A stretch of DNA of 33,489 nt from Candidatus Hinthialibacter antarcticus (GTDB lineage: Bacteria; Hinthialibacterota; Hinthialibacteria; Hinthialibacterales; Hinthialibacteraceae): assembly GCA_030765645.1 (NCBI GenBank), contig JAVCCE010000012.1, positions 1 to 33,489 on the forward strand. Direction: 5' to 3'. Of the stretch, positions 16,388 to 26,572 are shown one piece after another. The position numbers were made by a program, and so were the translations under genes. The notes below the pieces were generated by a model. That model was given only the letters and a program-made list of their open reading frames with translations. It was not told the origin of the DNA and did not search any database. The number at the start of each line of letters is the position of its first letter. Position 1 is the stretch's first letter.

Positions 16388-17401
16388 TTATTTACTGAAA
16401 TCTATTGAAAGGAAAAGTGATTCGGATGGCTTCCAATCACTTGCTAAAGTATCCGCCTTCTCAAGCCATCGCTGGATTCGATGTTTCGGATGGACCGATT
16501 CGCCCCAATATTCCATAAATAAAGCGTCTTCCATTTCATAAGATGCCGCAACCATTTCATTCTCAATAAGTTTTAACGCACGTTCGATGTAAATACCGCC
16601 CTCATCATCATTTAAAGGATTAGCAACACTTCCTGCTGAAAAAAGGTCTCTTGCCTGATGGCATATAACGCCATGATATGTCAATAAATAAAGGACAACA
16701 TCATCATATTTGTTTCTAACATGCCTAGATTCAACAATACTTGGGCATAACAAAGATGCTTCTGCGCGTAACCTAACTTTTTCATCTTTACTTAATGATG
16801 TGTAGAGTCTTGCTTGAATTGGAAGCGTGTGGTCTGAATCAGGGGTATCCTCCAACCACCACATTCTTTCACCCTTTTTCAGTCTTGATCTAGCATAGGT
16901 TCGGATATGTTTCATTTTTTCTTCCATTGGAAGAATTCTAAATTCATCATAACTTATGCCCATTATATTAAATAATGAATTACTAGCAAAAAGTTCAACT
17001 TCAAAGCGTGGTACATGTGAAGTACGAACGTGAATTACACTTTGTTCATAATCACTCCAGCGCACTTTTGGAATACCACCCATTTTACCGAATAGGATAT
17101 AAATCTTTTCGACAGATTCGATCCTATTCGTTTCCAAAACGCTATTTGCGACACTGCGCCAAGTGTCGTTGGTTGTGAATTTGACTTCAACTCCAAAGCG
17201 TCCAACGGCAATGTCAGGGAATGCTTGAGGGTGCGGCTTTAAATCTATAATAATTTCTGAATCATGTTGAACCGCATCTTTTAAAACATTTCGTACTCTA
17301 TTTTCAAATTCCGGTGAAGTAGTGAACTTCTTTGTAATTGCTTCGCTTGACAATTTCTCACAAATTGAGTCCAGTATTATTTCAAATTCACTTTGCTTCA
17401 T
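16388..17401 (-). CDS. Type II restriction endonuclease, PD-(D/E)XK type
   Basis: A 337-residue protein encoded directly behind a C5-cytosine methyltransferase and overlapping it by 14 bases. It shows a PD-(D/E)XK nuclease core: Pro62-Asp63 in AFPDIAVG, then Glu72 and Lys74 in GVEVKFT, with a following helix (TWRSVANSVLETNRI) and a strand (KIYILFGKMGG) as expected for the fold. It should cut DNA at the site protected by the methyltransferase; the site cannot be read from sequence. The DNA is clearly AT-rich against its neighbours, pointing to horizontal gain. The overlapping start makes nuclease synthesis depend on prior translation of the methyltransferase. The last residues of the C-terminal region match no motif I know. 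Confidence 0.82.
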   Translation of the reverse strand: MKQSEFEIILDSICEKLSSEAITKKFTTSPEFENRVRNVLKDAVQHDSEIIIDLKPHPQAFPDIAVGRFGVEVKFTTNDTWRSVANSVLETNRIESVEKIYILFGKMGGIPKVRWSDYEQSVIHVRTSHVPRFEVELFASNSLFNIMGISYDEFRILPMEEKMKHIRTYARSRLKKGERMWWLEDTPDSDHTLPIQARLYTSLSKDEKVRLRAEASLLCPSIVESRHVRNKYDDVVLYLLTYHGVICHQARDLFSAGSVANPLNDDEGGIYIERALKLIENEMVAASYEMEDALFMEYWGESVHPKHRIQRWLEKADTLASDWKPSESLFLSIDFSK

Positions 17402-18338
17402 TATTTACACCGTTTAAAACTTTCAATACTGACTGTGCGATAAACCAAGACAGGACGGGTGGTACAGCATTCCCAACCTGCCTTTCAGTTTCTCTAAGTT
17501 TGGAATTGAAGAGAAATCTATCAGGAAATGATTGGAAACGAGCTGCTTCTCGCATAGAAATTCGTCTTGGTAGTGAATAATGAAACTGGATGTTTCCATG
17601 GCATTCAGCGCGAATTGTATAACCTGCCCTATAGGCTTTTAATTTTCTGTCACCCTGCTCGGCGCTTCTATTTGCACGACTCCAAATATGATTAATCTTT
17701 TCATCTTCTGGAACAGACTCAAGATCTCCTATGGCTTCAATTGCAGTAACATGTCTTTTGCATACAGGTTTAGGTGGAGTGAATTCTGGCAGCCCTGGAA
17801 GCGTTCCAACGATAAAAACACGCTCTCGTGTTTGAGGAACATTATAATCAGCTGCATGATACAGAAGATAACTAACTGTATAACCAAGTTCGCGAAAATC
17901 AGCAAGCACTCTACTTAATGAGTCAGCATTATGACGCATTAGCAAGCCTTTAACATTCTCTGCTATAAAAATTTTGGGAGATACCTTTGATATTACCTCA
18001 ACCATTGCTCTATACAAACTACTTCGCTTTCCATTTATGCCTGCGCCTTTTCCATTTACTGAAATATCTTGACAGGGAAAACCTCCTATAACGATGTCTG
18101 CGGATTCGGGAACTTGGTTAATTAATTGCCAGATGTCTCCTTCTACTATATGATTTCCAATATTCGCACGATATGTATTACACGCAGAACTACTAATATC
18201 GTTTGCCCAAATGACGTTGATTGGATTTTTCTTATAACGTCTACCTAGAAATTGAAACCCACCAAGGAATCCTAAATCCATGCCGCCACATCCAGAAAAA
18301 AGAGATATGGCACTATATTTTTTTTCACTGATTTGCAT
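17388..18338 (-). CDS. DNA (cytosine-5)-methyltransferase of a type II restriction-modification system
   Basis: All the main C5-methyltransferase motifs are present in order: motif I FSGCGGMDLG (residues 14-23, SAM binding), motif IV GFPCQDIS with catalytic Cys89, motif VI AENVKG (126-131), motif VIII QTRERVFIVG (169-178), motif IX SMREAARFQSFPD (261-273) and motif X QVGNAVPPVLS (287-297). At 316 residues it is short, with a target-recognition region of only about 80 residues between motifs VIII and IX, which suggests a short recognition sequence. AAGG lies eleven bases before the ATG. The gene is AT-rich and heads a two-gene operon with the nuclease. The sequence shows no controller (C) protein gene. 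Confidence 0.94.
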   Translation of the reverse strand: MQISEKKYSAISLFSGCGGMDLGFLGGFQFLGRRYKKNPINVIWANDISSSACNTYRANIGNHIVEGDIWQLINQVPESADIVIGGFPCQDISVNGKGAGINGKRSSLYRAMVEVISKVSPKIFIAENVKGLLMRHNADSLSRVLADFRELGYTVSYLLYHAADYNVPQTRERVFIVGTLPGLPEFTPPKPVCKRHVTAIEAIGDLESVPEDEKINHIWSRANRSAEQGDRKLKAYRAGYTIRAECHGNIQFHYSLPRRISMREAARFQSFPDRFLFNSKLRETERQVGNAVPPVLSWFIAQSVLKVLNGVNNEAK

Positions 18339-20246
18339 TTTTTATATACCTTACTACAAAACTGATAAGTTATGATATTGTGAAAAACGTATAAAAAGTC
18401 TATTTCAAAATTACTTTTAATATACTCTAATCAAAAATCACCTCATCGGTCTACCCGTTTGTTCCAATGTTGAATGAGGATGAGCAGGTCGGCGGCGTTG
18501 ACGATGCCATCGCCGTTTAAGTCTGGACTCGGCTGGCTGGGATTGGGCGTCGGCCCAACCGTCGGCGTGGGCTGCGGAGTGGGCGTGACCGTCGCCTCCG
18601 GCGGGAACAAAAACGGCGTCGCGGTCGGTTGCGGCGGCGCGTCCGGCGTCGGCGTGGGCAGCGGCCCCAATGACGAAGTCGCAAGAATCACGCGGTTCTC
18701 CTGGTCAATCACCACCAGCCCGGCGCGTCCATCGCTGAAATACACCCCCGGCAGCGCGAACAACACGTCGCTGCGGGTGAACACGCGTTGGGTTTGCCCG
18801 CCCAGAATATCCTCCGTGCGCTGGAACACCATTACTCCGTTGTCGCCGGGGTAAATAAATTCCGTCAGGCCGTCGCCGTTGAGGTCGAAGGCTTGCAGCG
18901 GCGACGAAAAACTATCAGCGGGCAGGCGCTTTTCAATCACGCTAAATTCGCCGCTGCTCGCAAACACGCGGCTGAAGAACCAGGTTGGTTCGACCTCGCC
19001 TGTGGTTGAAATTGATGTGAACTCGGTTCGCCCTGGAACCTCAGGTGACGCGGCGAATGTATATTGGAAATTCGCATCTTCGATGATGAGTTTGACGCGG
19101 TCGTTAAACGATAAGTTGCTGCTGGCTTTTAAAATGTATGGATCAATATTCGATGAGGTGCCGCCGCGCGAACGCGTGACTAACAGTTCATCGGCGCCAT
19201 CTCCGTCGAGATCGGCGTAACCCAGAAAGCGGCGCCCCAGGTCAACCAGGTCGCCTTCGAGTTTAAACGAGCCGTCGCCGATTCCCGAAAAGAGTTTGGG
19301 GATCCCGCCCACGATGAGATCGAGTGCGCCGTCTCCGTTCGCATCAACCAGCGCCAGCGCGTTGAGGTTAGTCGTAATCGAAACCCCGGCGGTGAAGCCC
19401 GGCGAAAATCCGCCCGCATCATTCGCCAGATACACCGTCAAATTCACCACCGCCGCCGCGTTGGCTTGTGACGCGGCGATGAAGTCGGTCTTGCCGTCGC
19501 CATTGACGTCGCCTGCGACGACGCGCTGTGGATTATCGACCGCGAAATTCAGCGCAAACGGCAGGAACGATTCGCCGCCGGCGCCGCCGGATAGATACAA
19601 ATCAATGCGGTCAGCATTGGCGAAATGCAAAAACAGGTCGTGCAGTCCGTCGTTGTTTACGTCGATGCTCTGCGCGTTGGTGATTGTATCCGTCGCGAGA
19701 AAACTCGAACTCTCTAAAAACGATTCCGCAGGCAGCGGCGCGGGCGTGGGCGGCGGCAGAGTCAGCACAGACGGCGGGCGCAGCTTCAATCCCCAGCCGA
19801 TCAGCGTTCCGTTGTGATTTGGCATCGCGTCAATCACGCGCAGCGTCCATTCACCCAGCGGGCTTTTGTTGAGCAACGGCGCTAGTGGTTGGGTCGGCGT
19901 GGTTTTTGAATCATAAATCGGTGAAAAAGGCGCTTCGCTTGATGCGGTTTGGTTGTGCATCACCACGCTGGTTCCATCAGGATGCATCACCACGCTGGTT
20001 CCATCAGGATGCACCAGCGTAATCAATAATTGTTCGACGGCGGGGTGGTCGATTTGAACTGCGACCTCAATCGCTTCAAGCGTCTCGTCGCCGGGGATAA
20101 AAATCGAACTCGACAGCCCGGTTTGCGTGTCGCCGTCGGGGATGGGGGCGTTCACCTGCACTTCTGCAATGGCGTACGGCGTCTCCGCCGTCTGCGACCA
20201 ACCGTTGAGCGAGAACGCAAATGCCAGCGCAACCACCAGCAGCAGG

Positions 20247-22364
<2,118 letters not shown>

Positions 22365-22825
22365 CATTACTCCAAATAATATGAATTACGGTTAGTGTAT
22401 CGCGAATGAGGAGTTCAGCCAATTGTGGAAACAAATTTCCTGTTTCGGCGACATAGAAATCGTAGGGTGGGTTCTTAACCCACCAGTGGCAGCGGCGTTA
22501 AATTCTATGATTCACCGCCGGGCTCGAATGTTTGTGTCGTTGTGGTGGAACCATGCCTCCCTTTTTAAGGGAGGTGGCGCGTAAGCGTCGGAGGGATCAG
22601 CCGTAGCGACTGTCTTGAAATGTAAGGCCAGTGTCGTTGTGGTGGAACCATGCCTCCCTTTTTAAGGGAGGTGGCGTGTAAGCGTCGGAGGGATCAGCCG
22701 TAGCGACTGTCTTGAAATGCAAAGCCAGTGTTGTTTTGGTAGAACCAGGCCTCCCTTTTTAAGGGAGGTGGCGTGTAAGCGTCGGAGGGATCAGCCGTAG
22801 GGTCTTTACATTCAATATAGCGATA

Positions 22826-22879
22826 TCAAATGAAATTTTTGGCGTCACCCCAAATTTTAGCAAAAGGCGTCTTCGGATC
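22826..22879 (-). pseudogene. C-terminal tail of a lost glycosyltransferase gene, copy 1
   Basis: On the minus strand these 54 bases read DPKTPFAKIWGDAKNFI and a stop. The intact gene at 23382 ends DPKTPIKDLWRDAKKFI and a stop, identical at 12 of 17 residues, with the stop in the same place. The nucleotide word CTGATCCGAAGACGCC is shared. Similarity to the coding region stops just upstream, where module D begins. The fragment must descend from a paralogue, not from a copy of the present gene's end, because the residues differ. Confidence 0.75.
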
Positions 22880-23152
22880 AGTTCCGTAGGGTGGGTTCTT
22901 AACCCACCAGTGGCAACCTCGTTAAATTTTATGATTCACCGTCAGGATCGAATATTTGTGTTGTTGTGGTGGAGCCATGCCTCCCTTTTTAAGGGAGGTG
23001 GCGCGTAGCGCCGGAGGGATCAGCCGTAGCGACTGTCTTGAAATGCAAGGCCAGTGTCGTTGTGGTGGAACCAGGCCTCCCTTTTTTAAGGGAGGTGGCG
23101 CGTAGCGCCGGAGGGATCAGCCGTTGGGTTTTGTACATTCAATATAGCGATA

Positions 23153-23206
23153 TCAAATGAAATTTTTGGCGTCACCCCAAATTTTAGCGAAAGGCGTCTT
23201 CGGATC
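23153..23206 (-). pseudogene. C-terminal tail of a lost glycosyltransferase gene, copy 2
   Basis: Same 17-residue tail and stop as at 22826, differing by one silent base (GCT AAA against GCT TTC context: AGCAAAAG there, AGCGAAAG here). It is part of the 327-bp duplication, so copies 1 and 2 arose from each other, while both differ from the intact gene at 23382. Confidence 0.75.
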
Positions 23207-23381
23207 AGTTCCGTAGGGTGGGTTCTTAACCCACCAGTGGCAACCTCGTTAAATTTTATGATTCACCGTCAGGATCGAATATTTGTGTTGTTGTGGTAGA
23301 ACCAGGCCTCCCTTTTTAAGGGAAGTGGCGCGTAGCGCCGGAGGGATCAGCCGTTGGGTCTTGTACATTAAAAACATCAGT

Positions 23382-24920
23382 TCAAATAAACTTCTTAGCA
23401 TCCCGCCATAGGTCTTTAATCGGCGTCTTCGGATCAGCGCACCGATAGATGGCCCGATTGTTTTCATAGGGCATGGAGAGAGGGCGCTCAATTTCTCCAA
23501 TGGGCTCAACTGTTTCAAATACTTCCTGGTTATCTTCAAGCGAAATGATGGTGATGTAGACAGACGCATCCATGTCCAGATCCGCCCAATACCAGTAATT
23601 GTTGTGCGGACACAAGACCGGCGGCAGGTTGTATTTGTCGCGGAAAAAATCAATCGCGCCCGCCTGCCCATAATTGCTAACAATCAGTACGCAATTGGCC
23701 CGCTCGTTTTCTGGCAGCGACTGCACCGCTTCGGACAATTGCCGCGCCATGTCTTCCCAGCCGATCATGTCGGCGAACAACTGAGGCAGTGCGCCGCTGT
23801 CGCTCTTCTCGCCGGAACTGGGGCGAATGCCAAGGGCTTCTGAATATTGGATGGACGCAGCGGGAGAGAGCACGGGCAATACAATCGGCGCAACCACAAC
23901 GCCGCCCACGATGATTACGCCTAAGAGTATGGGCTTTGCGAAAGCAAGCCGTCCGCTCAGCCATTTCTCCCAGCAGACTGCCCCCGCCGCCATTACCAAG
24001 GGGTAGGCTGGCGCCAGGTAGTACGGCTTCGCGTTTTGTATGAGAAATACCGCGATCACAGCGACGAACAACCATCCCAAAAGACGATACGCGGCGCCGT
24101 CGCGAAACAGCAACAGCCAAATCAGCCCGGCGGTCCAGATGGGCAAGGCAAACGGGTTTGCATGCAACATAATTTCTTTGAGAAATTCCAGCGGCGAAAG
24201 CGGCGTGTTTTTATACTGGCTGGCGTTATGAATGAACTCCAAAGTGGGCCATCCGTGAGCAACTTGCCAGATGATATGCGGTAGAAAAATCAGCATGGAG
24301 ATTGCGCCGCATATCCACAGCCATTTGTCGAGCAGCCATTTGCGTTGCGGCGTGAGCAGAATGCCGACGGCAAAGCCGAAGCCAAGAAACAACACGCTAA
24401 TTTTATTTTGCAGCCCCAATCCCAAAGCAACGCCCAGCGCAATCCACAATGACGGCGCCGGATTTTGAATCAGTTTAATGATGAGCAAGAACGCAAGCGC
24501 CCAGAAAAAATGGTCGATCGGATTCATCGAATAAAACGTGTGGATGGCGAGATGAGAGGGCAGGGCGATGGTCGCCGTCACCGCCAGCCATTGGGCGAAG
24601 CGTTTGCCGCCCAGTTCCGCCGTGATCCACCCGGCGAGAAAGACCACCGCCGCGCCGAATATTGCAGGCAGCAATCGCAGCGCAAACAGCGATTCGCCGC
24701 CAAGCATACGGACGGGCGCCAGTAAGAGCGCGCACAACGGCGGATGATCAACGTAGCCCCAGTCGAGATGGTCGGCGCAGGCGATGTAATAATATTCATC
24801 GCGGAACATGCCATAGGGTTCAGGCAGGGCGAGCGTCATGGTGAAATGAATCAGCAATTTCACCATCGCCGCCGCGAGTAAGAGTTTCCAGCCGGGTACC
24901 TGCGTCAGTTTGGATAACAT
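23382..24920 (-). CDS. ArnT/PMT-like GT-C glycosyltransferase
   Basis: A 512-residue membrane protein with about eleven spans in the first 390 residues and a soluble C-terminal domain. The first outer loop has FRDEYYYIACADHLDWGYVD and the DHPPL motif (residues 39-62); the Asp-Glu pair at 41-42 and the HPPL element are the hallmark of bacterial PMT_2/ArnT-like enzymes that use polyprenyl-phosphate sugars. A second family element, YSMNPIDHFFWALAF, lies near residue 130, and QNAKPYYLAPAYPLV near 315. It probably decorates a lipid, glycan or protein in the periplasm; the acceptor is unknown. No ribosome site is evident before the ATG. Its 3' end borders the repeat array that holds tails of related genes. 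Confidence 0.86.
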   Translation of the reverse strand: MLSKLTQVPGWKLLLAAAMVKLLIHFTMTLALPEPYGMFRDEYYYIACADHLDWGYVDHPPLCALLLAPVRMLGGESLFALRLLPAIFGAAVVFLAGWITAELGGKRFAQWLAVTATIALPSHLAIHTFYSMNPIDHFFWALAFLLIIKLIQNPAPSLWIALGVALGLGLQNKISVLFLGFGFAVGILLTPQRKWLLDKWLWICGAISMLIFLPHIIWQVAHGWPTLEFIHNASQYKNTPLSPLEFLKEIMLHANPFALPIWTAGLIWLLLFRDGAAYRLLGWLFVAVIAVFLIQNAKPYYLAPAYPLVMAAGAVCWEKWLSGRLAFAKPILLGVIIVGGVVVAPIVLPVLSPAASIQYSEALGIRPSSGEKSDSGALPQLFADMIGWEDMARQLSEAVQSLPENERANCVLIVSNYGQAGAIDFFRDKYNLPPVLCPHNNYWYWADLDMDASVYITIISLEDNQEVFETVEPIGEIERPLSMPYENNRAIYRCADPKTPIKDLWRDAKKFI

Positions 24921-24949
24921 AGTGAAATATGTTTTGAGAGAAATAATTT

Positions 24950-25203
24950 CAAGATTTCATTAGCATACTAAGTTTTTCTGTAAATTGGATACTTTTTTTA
25001 TAAATTGAATTGAGATTTCGCTGCATGTGGCATGGGTGCAACTCTGGGAGCGCCTGTGAGACAGGGCCATAAGCCCGCACTGAAGCGATTAGAGTTGTAC
25101 CCATGCCTGAATTGCGTTGTCAATTTTTGATAGGCCTGAATACATTTTCGTAATCAAAATCATGGTTATCCATCAATCGAAGTACTCACTTACCGGATGA
25201 ACT
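24950..25203 (-). repeat. Repeat A, inverted copy with core in the opposite sense
   Basis: The outer flanks match 6925-7148 in reverse complement: AATTGAGATTTCGCTGCAT on the left here equals the right flank there, and ACTTACCGGATGA on the right equals the left flank there. The core at 25029-25107, between arms GGCATGGGTGCAACTCTG and AGAGTTGTACCCATGCC, reads in the same direction as the core at 7019 (AGCGCCTGTG, then AAGCCCGCACTGAAGCGA). Core and flanks are therefore in opposite relative orientation in the two copies. Confidence 0.82.
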
Positions 25204-25288
25204 GTTTTTATCTTTACTTGTATCAGAAAAAAAATAATTCTGGACTACATCAATTCTTCAACGCCATATAACACAATTTTGGGATTTT

Positions 25289-25576
25289 CTATGATATACA
25301 GAGGGATAATCCCGCAATGGCGAATGGGTAGCCGGGCGGATAAAACACATGCCAGCCGCCGCACAGTCTCAAGCCTTCGCCGGTCGCGATGTTCTCGCCG
25401 AGTTTCGCGTACGCCGTCCCATCGGTGAAGATAAAATAGCGCGCATAGACGGAAAACCCGCCAAGGATGATAGCGATGAATACAAGTATGAGTAATACGA
25501 TACGAAATTGATTTCTTTGTTCCACGGGGTTCCGTCCATGATTAAGTAGTCGCGTAAATAATTCTATCGACATCAA
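25289..25576 (-). pseudogene. N-terminal fragment of a GT-C/PMT-like glycosyltransferase gene
   Basis: The 95 codons begin with a plausible cytoplasmic head and one membrane span (FRIVLLILVFIAIILGGFSVY). They then give the first outer loop of a GT-C enzyme: FTDGTAYAKLGENIATGEGL, WHVFYPPGYPFAIAGLSL. In complete proteins this Asp-Gly loop and the YPPGYP motif are followed by many more spans; here the frame ends at once in AT-rich DNA next to repeat A. It is not the missing head of the tails at 22826 and 23153, since its loop motif differs from the DEYYY type. Expression of such a stub is doubtful. Confidence 0.7.
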
Positions 25577-25702
25577 GTGACTATGTCAGGTGATTTGCTT
25601 GGTTGTTTATTGCATGAGTCATTTTTGACCTGCCCATTCTATCTTATATGGGAAATCCCGGTGCAAACAGAATCAACCGTGATTTACGGGAGGTGGAGGT
25701 GG

Positions 25703-25880
25703 CAATGTTATTGACTTAAGACTTTTAGCCCCCCTTAAAAAGGGGGGACGACGCTGAAAGCGCCGGGGGGGGGATTTCAAAACAGCGCAAAAAAAGCGAT
25801 ACATTCAAACAATTGAATTTCAAGGGCTGCCCTCATTTCATTCGGCCTTGCCCTTGCCACCCCTTAAGTCAATGACATTG
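25703..25880. mobile_element. Complete 178-bp MITE-like element with 18-bp inverted ends
   Basis: The left end CAATGTTATTGACTTAAG and right end CTTAAGTCAATGACATTG are inverted repeats with one mismatch. Inside are module G (CCCCCTTAAAAAGGGGGG) and module E (CAAGGGC, then GCCCTTGCCACCCC). It sits within a GGAGGTGGAGGTGG tract present on both sides (25689-25702 and about 25886-25902), which could be a target duplication but is low-complexity. A related copy lies at 6603-6752. It carries no gene, so movement would need a transposase supplied elsewhere. Confidence 0.75.
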
Positions 25881-26379
25881 GTGGTGGAGGAGGTGGAGGT
25901 GGTATTGTATGAATGCCTTTAGGTTGCGGCACGACAATTTTGCTGCTTTTCCGTAAATAGATGAATAGCAGGACCATATAGATGCAAGCCAAACACCCAA
26001 CTAATCTTGAATAATACCACATGGCAAAATGCATATAAAAACCATAAACGAGATAGGTGAGTAGCGCTGCTAACAAAATGAGAAATACGTTAGATCGTTT
26101 ATGCTTGGTTTTTACCATTTGAAGCGTCAAATACATACACCAAAATCCTAGACAGCACTGTATGATGATTGGTAAGAATGTTGCGTGAAACCACCCAAAA
26201 TAAGAAATGAGCCATTGTCCGACGTACGGAATCCAGGTAAAGCCATAAACGGCAAATGACATCCAGTAGAGTGTCGCCGCGACCACAAAATCCATGAAAC
26301 CTGAAATGTAGGTCACGATCAGCATGGTAAAGATTGTACGGATGAATATGGCGACATGGTTAGCAAATGAATTTTTCAT
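25864..26379 (-). CDS. Small four-span membrane protein with polyproline end
   Basis: About 171 residues, no family recognised. Four to five hydrophobic spans (IFTMLIVTYISGFMDFVVAA, TFLPIIIQCCLGFWCMYLTL, VFLILLAALLTYLVYGFYMH, LVGCLACIYMVLLFIYL) are followed by a basic stretch and a proline run. The start at 26379 is favoured because it directly follows the stop of an upstream reading frame (TAATATG) and opens with MKNSFANHV; the extra residues from 26415 overlap that frame. The last four codons and the stop (MSLT, TAA) come from the inverted end of the 178-bp element at 25703-25880, so the original C-terminus has been replaced. Confidence 0.6.
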   Translation of the reverse strand: MKNSFANHVAIFIRTIFTMLIVTYISGFMDFVVAATLYWMSFAVYGFTWIPYVGQWLISYFGWFHATFLPIIIQCCLGFWCMYLTLQMVKTKHKRSNVFLILLAALLTYLVYGFYMHFAMWYYSRLVGCLACIYMVLLFIYLRKSSKIVVPQPKGIHTIPPPPPPPPMSLT

Positions 26380-26380
26380 A

Positions 26381-26478
26381 TTAAGGCGATTCACTTCGAT
26401 CATCATCAAGCTCAAACATCACATTCGAGCAAACAACTCGTAGTTCTTCGTGACGGGTGGCAAAGACAAGAATGAGTG
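26381..26478 (-). pseudogene. Possible 3' remnant of a gene upstream of the membrane protein
   Basis: On the minus strand the frame reads SLILVFATRHEELRVVCSNV, then MFELDDDRSESP and a TAA stop that is one base from the ATG at 26379. This tight stop-start spacing is typical of an operon junction. Upstream the frame runs into the D hairpin at 26490-26568, so only the tail of the gene would survive. No family is recognised and the fragment is too short to be sure. Confidence 0.3.
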
Positions 26479-26489
26479 AAGCAAATTCA

Positions 26490-26568
26490 GTAGGGTGGGT
26501 CATTTTTGACCCACCGATTCTAACATCACACAATTCCGGGTGGGTCGATATAACGCGACCCACCCTAC
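26490..26568. repeat. Nested D hairpins downstream of the FGGY kinase gene
   Basis: Starts GTAGGGTGGGTC and ends GACCCACCCTAC, with inner palindromes GGTGGGTC/GACCCACC. It ends four bases from the stop of the kinase gene and could fold in that gene's transcript as a stabilising or terminating hairpin. Confidence 0.7.
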
Positions 26569-26572
26569 GATC

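Larger units (their letters stand above)
22380..23381. repeat. Tandem array of D and B modules, with a 327-bp higher-order duplication
   Basis: A 1-kb stretch without a working gene. Module B, with the palindrome CCTCCCTTTTTAAGGGAGG, occurs six times (near 22550, 22650, 22750, 22980, 23075, 23310), and module D (GTAGGGTGGGTTCTTAACCC) three times (22461, 22885, 23212). Bases 22808-22975 return almost unchanged at 23135-23302, a 327-bp period, so that step is recent. Each of those two blocks also carries a gene tail (listed separately). Spacing of B is irregular and it carries no variable spacers, so it is not a CRISPR array. Confidence 0.85.

Noticed and set aside
22532-23360. CRISPR-like array
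   Set aside because: The repeated unit is about 75 bases with a strong palindrome, spacing is irregular and parts between units are themselves repeats, and no cas gene is present.
23249-23683. 144-codon minus-strand frame
   Set aside because: It overlaps the ArnT-like gene in another frame and runs on into the repeat array.
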